Source: Cyclaneusma minus (Eukaryota; Ascomycota; Leotiomycetes; Marthamycetales; Marthamycetaceae). Taken from it: DNA of 64,000 nucleotides. Position 1 is the first letter of the stretch. The number at the start of each line of letters is the position of its first letter. The notes under the pieces are model-generated. The model made no database searches. It saw only the letters and a list, made by a program, of their open reading frames with translations, and had not been told where the DNA came from. The stretch is taken from NCBI GenBank assembly GCA_037179335.1, contig JAKZHN010000030.1:62001-126000 (forward strand), read 5' to 3'. Below are positions 22,501 to 34,238 of the stretch, piece by piece. Position numbers and translations under genes: made by a program.

Positions 22501-25500
22501 AAACTTGGGTTCGAGACGTGATTGATATCGCTCCTTTGGATGTCAAGGGCCTACTCCAGACATACCTTTCCGAGTATGATGACGATGGAGCTTATGGACA
22601 TGTCTCTCTTGGTCGATCTTTCGCGTCCGAAATGGGTGGGCTAATCCCAAGAACCGACCAAAGGTTGCAAGCACTCGACATACACGGCGAGTATAACATC
22701 AACACAGCGTCAGATTTCTTGGCACAGTATACTACCCGACAGGAGTATAGGCTCGCAGAAGCACTTCCGGATCAAAGCGCCGAGTGGCTCAATTTCGTCC
22801 AGCTTGAACGTCGCGGTTCCTCCGCCTCGAGAATGACAAAAGCCGAGAGAGACTACGAGGACATACTCACAGTCCTGGCACATCTCGAAGTACGAACACA
22901 TAACAAAAAGTTCGTACCGATTGGCGAGGTCAAGGATGTGCTGCGAAGAGCAGCGGCACTCCTCTGCAGAAGCAAAAAGGATGAATGTGCCATTGTTCAT
23001 CATCTGGTCACGATTCCATTTTTCATTTTCACCAAACAATCCATCAAACTGGGGATCTCACTCTGGCTTGGAGTGATCAATGAGAACCCTCGAATGGAAC
23101 CCCGTTTATTGACTGAAATAGCTCAGCAGTGGGAAGTCACGATCCAACGAAAGGTCGGCATATTCAATGAGAAGTTTCTGCATCCAGACCCTTTCTACAT
23201 CAAGCAAGAGTTTGCTCCCAGTGACAAGTCTGCCTTGGCGAGACGACAACATGCGGCGCACAACATGTTGACACCACATGCTCGACTGCTTCAATTCCTC
23301 GGCAGCCATTTTAATGCTACGCGCCTGAGCAATGATCATACTCAACACATCTTTGTTAGGCTACTTCGGGCCACTTTGAAAGGCCTGAAACGCTCGACAC
23401 CCCATCCTTTGGCACGCGAGATTCGGTTCCAGATAATCCATTTCGGGCTTCGGGTTTTGCAGCACTGCACTGGGCTCAGTAGTAGCGTGCAATGGCGACT
23501 TAAAGGGGAAATTCTGGATGCCGCTCTCAGCTGGTTTTCGTTTGCCCCCTGCTGGTCCTTTGGCGGCAATCGCTTGCAGGTCAAGGCCGAAGTTCAACTT
23601 TTGCAAGATGTGGAGGGTGCATTGAAGCCAGTCGTCAAAATCGTGCCACAGTACCCGGAAGCCGCGAGAGCAATGCGAGATAAGGAGGAGCTTCTGAAGA
23701 TCCTACTTGAAAACGAGCAGTATCGGCTCACCGTTTGGCTCTATCCGCTGGGGGAACCGAAAGAGTCGAATTTGGGATCGAAGCGACACACGGAAGCCTT
23801 GCTCGCAGGCCTTGTCAGAACAGCCTGGCATGTCAATCCATCCTTGGCCGTCCAGTTGGCAACGAGGTTTCCGTCATACCCGAAGCTTTTGAAAGAAGTT
23901 CGGTGGCTTCTACTCAATTTCACTGATAAAGCGCTTTCGGAACCAGAGGCACTTCCAATCCTTCTTGGGGGCGAACTTCCTAGTGATGTGACATTCCAAC
24001 TACAGGTATACATTCTGATCTGATGCTCTCAAAATAACACTGACATGTTCTAGTACCTGTTGTATTGGGCTCCTGTAAATCCAGTTACTGCCGTCACATA
24101 TTTCTTACCTGCCTACCGAAACCACCCCTACGTTGTTCAGTATGCAATGCGTGCACTGGAGCATCATTCTGTTGATGTGACCTTTTTCTACGTGCCGCAG
24201 ATTGTCCAAACTCTCCGCTATGACGGTCTTGGATATGTGGAGAGGTACATCATCGAGACGGCAAAATTCTCGCAACTCTTTGCCCATCAAATCATCTGGA
24301 ACATGAAAGCAAACTCCTACAAAGACGATGAGTCACAAATTGTAAGTGCTATGACCCAGAGACAATATCTTGTGCTGACTCTTGATGAAGCCCGACGCTG
24401 TCAAGCCCACACTAGACAAAGTCATGGCCCGCATGATCGAAAGCTTTTCTGGTGTCGATAAGGGCTTCTACGAGCGAGAATTCAGTTTTTTCGACGAAGT
24501 CACAAATATCTCTGGAAAATTGAAGCCTTACATCAAGCGGCCAAAGCCGGAGAAAAAGCAGAAAATCGAGGAAGAACTTCGGAAAATCAAGGTGGAAGTC
24601 GGGGTGTACCTGCCGAGTAATCCTGATGGTGTGGTGATCGGCATTGATCGGAAGTCTGGCAAGCCCCTACAAAGTCACGCCAAAGCCCCCTACATGGCAA
24701 CCTTCAGAATCAAGAAAGATAAGGGCAATATGGAAGGCACAGATAACATGCTCGAGGAGACAAATAAGAGCGGCCAATCATCGGAAGATAATACCGTCGA
24801 GATCTGGCAGTCAGCCATCTTCAAAGTCGGCGACGACTGCCGCCAAGATGTTCTCGCTCTACAGATGATCGCCGCCTTCCGAGGTATCTTCAACAACGTG
24901 GGCCTCGATGTCTACGTCTTCCCTTACCGCGTCACCGCCACTGCTCCTGGCTGTGGTGTTATTGATGTACTCCCGAATTCCATATCCCGCGATATGTTGG
25001 GCCGCGAAGCAGTCAACGGTCTTTACGACTATTTCATTTCCAAATATGGGAACGAAGATAGCCAGCGCTTCCAGGAAGCACGCAGTAATTTTGTCAAGAG
25101 CATGGCGGCATACAGCATCATCTCATTCCTCCTGCAATTCAAAGACCGCCACAACGGAAACATCATGCTCGACGATGCCGGACACATCTTGCACATCGAT
25201 TTTGGCTTCTGCTTCGACATCGTCCCCGGAGGAGTCAAATTCGAGCGCGCGCCTTTCAAGCTAACGCACGAGATGGTGGCGGTGATGGGCGGCAGCACCG
25301 AACACCAGGCCTACAAATGGTTCGAGGAGCTTTGCGTCAAGGCTTTCCTGGCGAGCAGGCAGTACGTGGAGAAGCTGTCGCAGATGGTGCTGCTGATGAT
25401 GGACAGCGGCTTGCCCTGTTTCAAGCCGACTACTATCCAGCATTTCAAGGAGCGTTTCGTGATGGAGAAGACGGAAAGGGAGGCTGCGGAGTTCGTGAAG

Positions 25501-25584
25501 GGCTTGATCAGAACGAGTCATGCGAATACTTCGACGGCGGTGTATGATCAGTTCCAGCTGATGACTAACGGAATTCCCTACTAG
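19553..25584 (+). CDS. STT4: Phosphatidylinositol 4-kinase III-alpha (Stt4)
   Basis: Makes PI4P at the plasma membrane, feeding PI(4,5)P2, cell-wall integrity and actin signalling. Five exons in phase: 19553-19560 (only 8 nt), 19610-21410, 21477-24005, 24054-24341 and 24391-25584. Total 1939 aa, close to yeast Stt4 (1900). The first ~1500 residues form the helical solenoid and PIK accessory region. The C-terminal PI kinase domain carries GDDCRQDVLALQMI (~1690), YVFPYRVTATAPGCGVIDVL, the catalytic loop FKDRHNGNIML (~1793) and activation-segment HIDFGFCFDIVPGG (~1812), then FKLTHEMVAVMGG. The protein ends with the hydrophobic C-terminus QFQLMTNGIPY, normal for the family. The tiny first exon codes for M-D and splits codon 3; it is inferred from frame, GTGAGC donor and CTAG acceptor. 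Confidence 0.95.
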
Positions 25585-25908
25585 ATGCTGATTAGTGCAG
25601 CAGCGCTGGTTTGCAGTAGGTTTACTTTTGCTACACTTTTTTGGAGTCGATATGTTTTTACTTATCAAGTATGGCATTGTTGTAATAATATACTGTTTAT
25701 ATACACCTTTGCCTCTCGCTTAGCCAGTGTGCATGTCCCTACGCCACGTTATAAGGCTTGTATCGGGAACTCCAAAATTTTGAGCTTATGACACTAAGGT
25801 TTCACAAGGATATGTTCTACATGCCCGCCATCGTCCACCATCAATAGCCCTCCTCTCTTTCCTGTCTGCTACCCCGCCTTCACTAGCTCTCTTCCAGGGC
25901 AGATCTAC
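25585..25908. other. Convergent 3' region of STT4 and small secreted protein gene
   Basis: 324 bp containing the two 3' UTRs. AT-rich, with no further feature seen. Confidence 0.45.
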
Positions 25909-26295
25909 TTAAAGATCCGTCGCAGGAATGATCTTGAAGCTCCCGAACGAAACATTGGCGAAACCCGAGTAGCATTCAAACTGGGTGTCCTGGGTAAGAA
26001 TAATGTCGCCCGAGCAATTGGTGCTGGCATAGCCGGTCAGGATATTACCGCTGCTAGTCGTCTTGCCAATGTACTTGACAGCTCCGGCTGGGAAGGACAG
26101 CGAGTAGGTCTCGCACTTGTTGAGGCCCGAGAAGTAGTGGCCGCCGGACGAGCAGGATGTGCTGTTTGGGTAGAGGAAGGCGGCTGCTGTGATGGTGCTG
26201 TCTGGTATGCGAGTGGTAGTTGTTGCGGTCGTGTTGGCGGCGAGCACGCTGTTGGCTGCCATGAGAGCGGAGAGGAGGGTGGTGGTGTGTTTCAT
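25909..26295 (-). CDS. Small secreted cysteine-containing protein, unknown function
   Basis: 128 aa in one exon. Residues 1-19 form a clear signal peptide (MKHTTTLLSALMAANSVLA), followed by a short Thr-rich linker and a ~95-residue mature part with four cysteines (in TSCSSGGHY, LNKCETYSL, STNCSGDI and FECYSGF), which could form two disulfides. Several N-glycosylation sequons (NTT, NST, NCS, NVS) are present. No known domain is recognised. The size, secretion signal and cysteine pattern resemble fungal small secreted proteins, which include effectors and cell-surface proteins, but function cannot be assigned. A TATAAAA-like sequence sits on the minus strand near 26507-26514, about 215 bp upstream. 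Confidence 0.7.
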   Translation of the reverse strand: MKHTTTLLSALMAANSVLAANTTATTTTRIPDSTITAAAFLYPNSTSCSSGGHYFSGLNKCETYSLSFPAGAVKYIGKTTSSGNILTGYASTNCSGDIILTQDTQFECYSGFANVSFGSFKIIPATDL

Positions 26296-27481
26296 TTTGA
26301 TCGTGTGGTGAAGTGGTGATGTGGTTTGGATGGAATTGCTGGTGGGCTGTTAGTTGCGGGGATTTTCTGGAGATGGGGATAGGGGTTGATGAGGGAATGG
26401 AATCTTGCCTCGTGTATTTCGTACTGAATCTGGAATTGGAAGTTGGCCTTACAGTTAGCAGTGGAAGCTGCAGTACTGAAGGCCAACCGTGAAGGAGACA
26501 ACTCTTTTTATATGCCAATACGTCCCCTAATTAGAGCACCGTGTCATTCAGCTTTCCTTTTTCATCGTGTAACATTCAAGGTCCGGTGTCCTAGGAATCT
26601 AGGTAGGGTCCAGATGGTAGAAACCAGAATAAGCATTGCGTAGCTGTGCCACCCTCCTCGCCCGGATACCCCGTCTATCTAAGACCCTGCTAGCATTTGT
26701 CGGTGTATCTTGGGGAGCTTCTTTGCCTGGTATTTCGTCAGCTGGATACAGATCCACGGTGGTCGGATTTTGAAAATGCGTTTCTTGAAGTCGTTCGGGA
26801 ATAGCCAATATTATGTCCTGGAAGCTGATTCCTTTGCACCCTCACTTGGGTTTGACGTCCTCCCCAAATGTCCTCCGTGAACCGTGCATTTACCATAGCG
26901 TCTTAAAACAAAATTCGTTGGGGCAAGTCCATAATGAAGGACCACCATCGACGAGGTTCAGTGTAGATCCCAAGACCAGCTCCATAAGGAAAAGCAATTA
27001 AGGGAAGAATCCCAAGTGGCCGTACATCCACGTCTGGAAGAGTACCTTACCTGATTAGAATATTTCTAGCGGTTCAAGATAGTCCCGGTGATCAAGAATA
27101 GTCTTGTCAACTAGAATATCCCTCAATTATCAGGATTATTTCAGAGTCCGTATCTTAGGATTTTTTAAGCCTGAAAACAGTTTTGGCACATGCTAGAGTA
27201 CCTAGGTAGCTTAAACCACATAAATTCCTTCGCCAAGACATTACTCAGCAAGCACAGATCTCAGTCCGCGACCGCACCACCAAAGACCGCAAGCCGTCAG
27301 TACGGACATTTAACAAGCCCGCCCTCCCCCGCACCAATTGGCCGCGAACCCTCGTCGGTCGAAAACTCCAGCCTCAGATTTGACGGCCTGGGAACCACAC
27401 TCTCGCCGGGTCGACCGTTGCGCGCTGCAGGAGCCTTCGAAAATCATCGCCAGCGGGGTTTGGCTTGCTCAAAAAGCCATT
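26296..27481. other. Intergenic, secreted-protein gene to NAA15
   Basis: About 1.2 kb, divergent promoters. No supported gene; frames at 26599-26808 and 26813-27001 have no domain. It contains a decayed 19-bp repeat array near 27045-27165. Confidence 0.5.
27045..27165. repeat. Decayed 19-bp repeat array (locus 3)
   Basis: Five or six diverged units (for example AACTAGAATATCCCTCAATT) of roughly 19-20 bp, more degraded than other loci. No flanking TIR was recognised. Confidence 0.45.
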
Positions 27482-30148
27482 ATGGCTCCTTCACAACCCC
27501 CCCAACCGCTGACGGCCAAGGAGAGCTCCCTTTTCCGCACTGTCATTCGGAATTATGAGGACAAGCAGTACAAAAAGGGTATGTGTCGCCTGGCCTCTAT
27601 CGCTACTGTGCCGACTGACAATGGATGATGCACAGGTCTCAAGGCTGCCGAGCAGATTCTCAAAAAGAGGCCTAACCATGGAGATACTCTCGCCATGAAG
27701 GCGCTGATCATCAATGCCCAGGGCAAGACCGACGAGGCCTTCGCTCTCGGCAAAATAGCTCTACAGAATGACATGAAGTCCCACATCTGCTGGCACGTCT
27801 ACGGCATCCTGTACCGCTCCAACAAGAACTTCGAGGAGGCCGTCAAGGCATACAAGTTCGCGCTGAAGCTGGAACCAGAGTCCCAGCAGATCCAAAGAGA
27901 CCTGGCTCTTATACAAATCCAGATGCGCGATTACCAGGGTTACGTCGCAAGTCGAAGGGCTATGCTGAAGGCACGATCGCAAGTGCGCCAAAGCTGGACT
28001 GCCTTGGCCGTTGCTCTGCACTTGGCCGGGGATCTCGCCGAAGCGGAAAACGTTCTGACAACATACGAAGATACGTTGAAAAATCCGCCTTTGAAAACCG
28101 ACTTCGAGAACTCCGAGGCTGTCATGTACAAGAATTCCATTATTGCCGAGACGGGTGACATTCAAAGAGCTCTGGACCACCTGGAAGCCGTCGGAAAGAC
28201 CAATCTGGATCGCCTAGCCGTAATGGAATCCCGTGCGGAGTACCTGACGAAGCTGGGACGCAAAGAAGAAGCTGCCAAGGCATACCGGGCTTTGCTTGAT
28301 CGTAATGCAGAACACAAGGCATACTATGACGGGCTCGTCTCTGTATTGGATATTAGTCCCGAAGACCATAAGTCGAGGAAGGAGATCTATGATGCATACG
28401 CCCAAAAGTACCCCCGAAGCGACGCGGCGCGACGACTGCCGCTGGACTTCTTAGAAGGTAGGCCGCTCGGAACTGGCATAAGGTCTCATTTTCGCTGACA
28501 ATTTTCAGGGGACGCTTTCCGGGAAGCCGCCAAAGCCTATGTTCACCGCATGCTTGACAAAGGAGTACCATCCACGTTCGCAAATCTGAAGCACTTGTAT
28601 GCGGATGAGTTCAAAAGGGACACCTTGCTGTCTCTAGCAGAGGAGTATCTATCCGAGAAGAAGGGAGTGGTAAATGGCGAGACTAAGCGAGAAGGCGACC
28701 AGTCGAAGGGCGACTCTGCAGCACTTTACTTTCTTGCTCAGCACTACAACTACCACCTCAGCCGAGACCTTGCGAAAGCGATGCAGTATGTTGACCAGGC
28801 CATCGAGAAGGATCCCAAGAACCCCGATTTCATGATGACAAAAGCCCGTATATGGAAGCATTACGGTAATCCACAGAAAGCTTCTGAAACAATGGAACAA
28901 GCACGGCAACTCGATGTGCGAGACCGCCATATTAATACCAAGACCGCGAAGTATCAGTTGCGAAATAACGAAAGCGAAAATGCCTTGAAGACAGTTGGGC
29001 TCTTCACCCGAGCAGAGACCGTGGGTGGGCCATTGGCAGATCTACACGATATGCAATGCATGTGGTATCTCACAGAAGACGGCGAATCCTACGCCCGGCA
29101 AGGCAACGTTGGGCTGGCCTTGAAGCGTTTTACGTCCATCTACAACATCTTTGATGTGTGGCAGGAGGATCAATTCGATTTCCATAATTTCTCTCTGCGA
29201 AAAGGTCAGATACGAGCTTACGTGCAGTTAATTCGTTGGGAGGATCGCTTGCGAGAACACCCAATGTATACTCGAGCGGCTCTTGGTGCCGTCAAGCTGT
29301 ATCTCGATCTCCACGACAAGCCGTTGCTCAATGGTGTTAACGGCGCCAATGGACATGCCGACGACGCTCTGGAGAAGAAGAAAGCTGCCAAGAAAGCCAA
29401 GAAGGAGGCTGAGAGGGCAAAAGAAGCGGCAGCTAAGAAGACAGAGCCCAACAAGCCGGTCGCGCGGGACCTTGACGGACAACCAAAGAAGGAAGATGAC
29501 GATCCTGAAGGCGTGAAGTTGGCTTCCACGACGGAGCCTTTGAAGGATGCTATGAAGTTCCTTGGGCCTCTACTCGAGTTTAGTCCCAAAAACCTGGAGT
29601 CTCAGTTGGCCGGTTTTGAGGTGTACATCAGAAAGGGTAAGTTTGGTAGCATGTGATCATAACATTCAGCTCTCTAACAGTTTGCAGAGAAACTCCTTCT
29701 AGCCCTGAGATGCTTGCTTGCAGCAGCATCAATCGACGCGGAGAACCCAAGAGTCCACGAGCAGACTATCCGCTTCAAGCAGGCTCTGGACAAGGCTTCC
29801 GACTCCCTGCCACCTCAAGCCAAAGAGGTCATCGACTCGGAATTCAGGCTTCTCCCAGCATCGTCCTCTCTGGCCGAGGTTAACTCGGAATTCCTCGCCA
29901 AAAACAAGGATAGCCCGTCGCATATCCTTTACGGCACTAGCGCTAAGCGCGTCTTGTCATCCGACGACCAATTGAGTCAGCTAGACAAGAACATCACGTC
30001 CATTCTAGACCTCCCCCGCATCTCCCTCGAGGATGCGCAGGAAGGTCTCGCTTTATTGTCTCGATGGAGAAGCGCCGAGTTGGCAACTTACAAGCAGAAA
30101 GCGGCAGCAAAATGGCCTGAGGCCTCGATCTTCCAAGCAACTTCCTGA
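27482..30148 (+). CDS. NAA15: N-terminal acetyltransferase A auxiliary subunit (Naa15/Nat1)
   Basis: Ribosome-anchoring scaffold of the NatA complex, which acetylates the N-termini of Ser-, Ala-, Thr- and Gly-starting proteins with the catalytic subunit Naa10. Exons 27482-27578, 27636-28457, 28509-29636 and 29688-30148 give 835 aa. The protein is a TPR solenoid throughout; typical segments are LFRTVIRNYEDKQYKKGL, LKKRPNHGDTLAMKALI, CWHVYGILYRSNKNFEEAVK and, in the second half, ALYFLAQHYNYHLSRDLAKA. Near residues 600-640 comes the family's Lys/Ala/Glu-rich charged helix (AKKAKKEAERAKEAAAKK), followed by the conserved LKDAMKFLGPLLEFSPKN. The upstream in-frame Met at 27338 is not favoured because MAPSQPPQPLTAKESSLFR matches fungal orthologue starts. 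Confidence 0.93.
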
Positions 30149-30419
30149 GCTCACTGAGCTGTTAATAATCTTCCAGCCCTTGTATTTAGATAAGCGGGGA
30201 TTGCAAGGATCTGCCTAGTTATCGGGACTTCGTGTGGATGGCGAGTTTTGGCGGATCTGTGGAAGGATCACAGGCTAAGGCGCCTTTCGCTTCAACCGGT
30301 GCCGCATTTTGACACGCACGATCTCGAACGTCCTTTAAAAGCATAGCATGCGCGCATGGGCTGGTAGACAAAAGTCGGAAGAATCGAGTCACACATGTGC
30401 TGAAGTCGTGAATACTCAA
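30149..30419. other. NAA15 3' flank
   Basis: Short 3' flank of NAA15 before the repeat complex; nothing else recognised. Confidence 0.45.
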
Positions 30420-30687
30420 TGCTGGTGACCTCTTGTCTGGTATATTCTCCAATTAATTAAAAGTGTTCTAAGTGACGGGGTTGAGGATATTTCAAATAAT
30501 TGGGAGTATTCGAAATAACTCAGAGTATTCCAAAGAATTGGGAGTATTCCAAGTAATTTGAAATATTCCAAGTAATCTAAATCGTAAATATTCCAAAGGA
30601 CTGGAAGTATTCCAAGCGATCGGAAATAATTCAAGTGATTGGAAAGTGTATATATTCTAAGTGACTGGAAGTATTCCAAGTCAAGGA
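30420..30687. repeat. 19-bp tandem repeat array (locus 4)
   Basis: More than ten units, several close to TTCCAAGTAATTTGAAATA, with two short interruptions. Its right edge is cut by the 728-bp TIR element. The array resumes at 31420 with TTCCCAAGTCA, repeating the bases just left of the insertion. Confidence 0.75.
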
Positions 30688-30689
30688 TA

Positions 30690-31417
30690 GAGATCCCCAC
30701 ACACACCCTGAAATTCCCCACACATACCCTGCCTTATATTTTAGGCAGGAAACCATTTCCCGCCCTCTAAATGAGTGAAATTGATTTTATGTTATTTGGA
30801 TTAATTTTTAGCTATTTGAGTCGGGATTTCAAGCATTTTAAATTATTTGAGTTGGTTTTGAATTAATTTCAATTGATTCTAAGCTATTTTGGCTACAATT
30901 CAGCCTTTTGCACAGCTTCAGCTTAATTCTCAATATTCAGCCCCTCAAGCTTTAACATCCAGCTCCAAGCTCCAGCTCCAGCTCCAGCTTCAGCTCCAGC
31001 TTTAGCGTATGTGTGTTGAGGTCCGGAAAAGGCAGCCTGGCATGCGCTATGGCTGGGAGGGCAAGGGCGAGGGCGAGAGTAAGGGCGAGGGTAAAGAGGT
31101 TCTAGCATGAATAATTAGCATAATGTAAACAAACAGCGCGGGGACTTCTAACATGCGCTGCAGCGCGCGCAAGCTAAAGCTGAAGCTAGAGAAAGGGGAG
31201 CTGCTAATTTGAAGCTGCTGGAGCAGCTGCTGGAATTGTAATTGCAGCTTGGAGCTGGAGCTGGAGCGTCGTGGTGGTGGCGATGTTTGAATTTAATGCA
31301 GAGACATTTGGGCCGGCTAAATTCCGGCGCTTAAATTTTGTTGCACGTCGATCGGTCCAAAAATGCTAAAAAAGGGCTTTTGCCTTAAATTTCAGGCAGG
31401 GTGTGTGTGGGGATCTC
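30690..31417. mobile_element. 728-bp TIR element with TA target duplication, nested in the repeat
   Basis: Perfect terminal inverted repeats of at least 21 bp, starting GAGATCCCCACACACACCCT, flanked on both sides by TA. Next to each end lies a small hairpin built on TGCCT...AGGCA. The left end also has a second copy of the CCCCACACAYACCCTG motif. The interior has no transposase; it is AT-rich at left and centrally carries AGCTCC/CAGCTC runs and a GAGGGCAAGGGCGAGGGC purine run. It is a non-autonomous DNA transposon that jumped into the 19-bp array. Confidence 0.78.
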
Positions 31418-31546
31418 TATTCCCAAGTCAAAGTAAATGGGAATGTTATTACCAATTGGGGGGCTTAGGGCGATAGGTAGAGATGTTTTCAAATAGGCCT
31501 AGTTTGTATGCGATTTCATAACTCCAGATGCGATTTAGCGATTCCC
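31418..31546. mobile_element. Right end of a GGGAATCGC-type MITE (left end missing)
   Basis: Matches the left end of the complete copy at 36870-37160 in reverse: GGGAATGTTATTACC, then TTTGTATGCGAT, and terminal GATGCGATTTAGCGATTCCC ending at 31546. With the array at 30420-30687 it would form one element, interrupted by the 728-bp insertion. No left terminus is visible upstream of 30420. Confidence 0.65.
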
Positions 31547-31633
31547 GTTTTATATCCTTGAACGCTATGCTCACAAGGTATGGTAAAATTACAACTCAGA
31601 AATGCCAGGATTTCTTCCATGTTCTTCACACAC

Positions 31634-33117
31634 TTAGTCCGACTCTTCGACCCCCATAGTATTCGCAGCCTCTTTCTTGGCTCCGAAGCCGAGAGAGGCC
31701 TTGCCATATCTAAATAGCGATCGTAGGCCACCCTTGATAGATCCTTCGATTTCCTCCTCACTAACCACAATCCTGCTCGCGCGCTCTTCGTCCTCAGGAG
31801 TCAATTCTGAGCGCCTCATGCGTGTCGCAATGCGCGGGTCTAGCACAATATCATCGAGCCAGACACGCTCGTCCTCGCCTTCGACGCGCTTCCGTGCCGA
31901 CTTGTGCCAGTCCTTTTCTTCTTCTGCGAGGGCTGTGAGCTGCTCCGGCGCAGATGAGCTGCTGACTGCGGAACTGGGCGACTGCGAGTCGCTGGTGAAG
32001 GATTGCGTGAACTCGGAGGTTGCGGGGGGGTTGTGGTAGGGACGGTAGGTTGAAAGGAGGATGGCAGCCGTTTCACGACCACTGGTGTCGGCTAGGCGTC
32101 GACGGGTCAGGAAGCGGTAGATACGTGTTGGGGTGTTTATGATGCCAAGGATATGGGGGAATGAGATGGGAACTGAGGGGTCAAGCTCGGTGGGGAGGTT
32201 GGAGGGTGTGGGTGCGGAGGGGTATTCTGCGGTTTGGATGAAAGGGGGCCGTCGGGTAGGTTTCTTGGGCTTCTCAGGCTCGGAGGGCTTGTCTGCGTCG
32301 GGGGTTGACTCATCTTGGCCTTCGGAGGAGTGAACGATCGTGATTCCAGGCAAAGTCTCGATTTTCTCTTCGGGTTTCTGGCCCTCGTTGGCGGCTGAGT
32401 CTGAGGTGGGTGTTTCTTCTTGTGGTTTCTCTGGTTGAGGAGGTGCAGTGAGGGGACCCAGCCAGCCCTCGTGCAGACCGCGAATATACTCTTTCCATGT
32501 GTGTCGGCCAATCACAATATCTCCGCGCGGGCCATCGAATTCTCTAATCCCAGTCTGTCTCCTTGATTCTTCAATAACATCAACTTCTTCCTCTGTGTCG
32601 AACGGCCTCCTCGACTTCCTTATCTTTTCAGCCAATTCTGCGCGAATATCGCCCTCTTTCCTTCCTTGAATGAATTCCCAGTCTAGGCCAGAAGCCACCA
32701 GTATTGGCTTGACGTAATCTTTGAAGTGGTCCTGGGCTATCCTCAATCCATCTGTCGGTGGGCCTTCGAGGAAAACAGTGAGTTTTCGCGGCATGGCTCT
32801 CGGGTCTAGTGGCTCTTTCGCAATGTGCTCGACCATTTTGCACCACTTCCGCTGGACGCGCTTCTTTTCCCGCTTGTCGTAAATCACAGCAGCGCTGAAG
32901 GAGCCCGTTATGGCGAGGAAAATCATCCAGTTCCGGGAGGGAAGTCGCAAGCGCATGTTAGGAAGGCCCATGGCTCGAAGAGCCGGGTTTGGAGGCTTGG
33001 GAGGTTTCGCATCGGGTTTGGGTGGTGCAGCAGTCTGTCCAAAGTCATCAGCTCGAAGGCATCAATTGGTGGACAGGCGTGTTAATATACTTCTGCTGCT
33101 GGCTTGGTATCCGCCAT
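31634..33117 (-). CDS. TIM54: Mitochondrial inner-membrane translocase subunit Tim54
   Basis: Component of the TIM22 complex that inserts carrier proteins into the mitochondrial inner membrane. A 27-bp first exon (33117-33091) is joined through a 56-bp intron to 33034-31634, giving 475 aa. The N-terminus is Pro/Lys-rich, then NPALRAMGLPNMRLRLPSRN and one membrane span (NWMIFLAITGSFSAAVIYD, ~43-62), as in all Tim54 proteins. The intermembrane-space part has the signature PRKLTVFLEGPPTDGLRIAQ, DHFKDYVKPILVASGLDWE and GDIVIGRHTWKEYIRGLHEG. A long Pro/Glu/Ser-rich linker (~205-265) precedes the C-terminal RVWLDDIVLDPRIATRMRR. Divergent from the COT1-like kinase. Confidence 0.92.
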
Positions 33118-34238
33118 GAGTTTTCAGTCTAATCTGCGTACTCGAGAAGAATTCTGTCCTGGCTGATCGTGGAGTTGGCAGGCGCGAGCTGAGCTGGGAT
33201 ATTGAGCTTCACCTGAGAAGCTATCCAGAATGGCAGAAAATAAATTTGGTCGCACTCGCAGCCTCGTCGCGCCAAGCATCATCAGCCGTAAAGAATTAGC
33301 TCCGCCCCGCCCCGCTCCTCGCGGATGAAACTGTAGGTATCCAAGAAACGCGACAGCTCGTGCTGGAGATTGAAGAAAACCAACTGTAGGCTTCTCATGA
33401 TCATGAGCTTCATCTCGCTGAATTATGGCACTTCAAAATAGTCCAACCCTTGTTTCGCAATCCCGGGCTCTGGAATTGCTGGTAGCCAGGAGGGCCCAGT
33501 CCATGGGCCTGGAATGCAGCATTGCGGTCTGGTGACAAGCAGTGGCTGCCAGTGGGATTGTTTGCACAGCACAGGTGCCACAGACGTGGTCATCATTAAG
33601 CGCTAGAGATACTCTTGCTTAATCCCTAGGTATATTATATTCCTGATCAGTATGAGTATAGGCTCCTCTTCTATATTATTGCATGCTGGCACGTGGCAAG
33701 GAATGATGTGCTGTTTGCTCGTTCTGGATGTCTTGACACTTGAAATAGCTTCAGCAATGCACCGAATGTCTCAAGCCGCTTCACAGAAATGGCCCCTAAG
33801 CACGCATATATGATCTATTTGCCACTATTTCCAGTGCCCGTAGCCGGCGCGTTTCAGGGTGGTGTGTGACCTTCCGGCTTGCAGCCCCTTATGCTATCGA
33901 TAAGCGAAGCTCCTTGGCGCTCCTCCCTTTTCTGACCAAAGCGCCAACCTCGCTCCCTGAGTCCCTCATTATTGGCACTATCCGTCCGCTGCCCGCTTCT
34001 TCACTTTCGCTTTGACTCCCTTCGTGCGCCGTCTGTCTCCCATTGGGACGCCCGCAGTCTCTCCGGAGAGCACCCTCAAGCTCCAGACCACCTCTCCCGA
34101 CCGCCCACACTGCGACCCTCCGAGTCTCGTTACAACAACGCATAAGCCTCACCCGAGCCTCCCCACCCGCAGCCATCCACGCTCTCTCCTTCTGTTTGCT
34201 CGTCCGCCAGCCTCTACTCCGTCCAGATCAGTGCCATC
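33118..34238. other. Divergent promoter region, TIM54 / COT1-like kinase
   Basis: 1.1 kb without a supported gene. The right third is pyrimidine-rich with short upstream frames, typical of a kinase leader. The centre is moderately AT-rich; no repeat of the kinds found elsewhere was seen. Confidence 0.5.

Noticed and set aside
30950..31270. Independent microsatellite or minisatellite locus (AGCTCC / GAGGGC runs)
   Set aside because: These runs lie wholly inside the 728-bp TIR element and are described as part of it.
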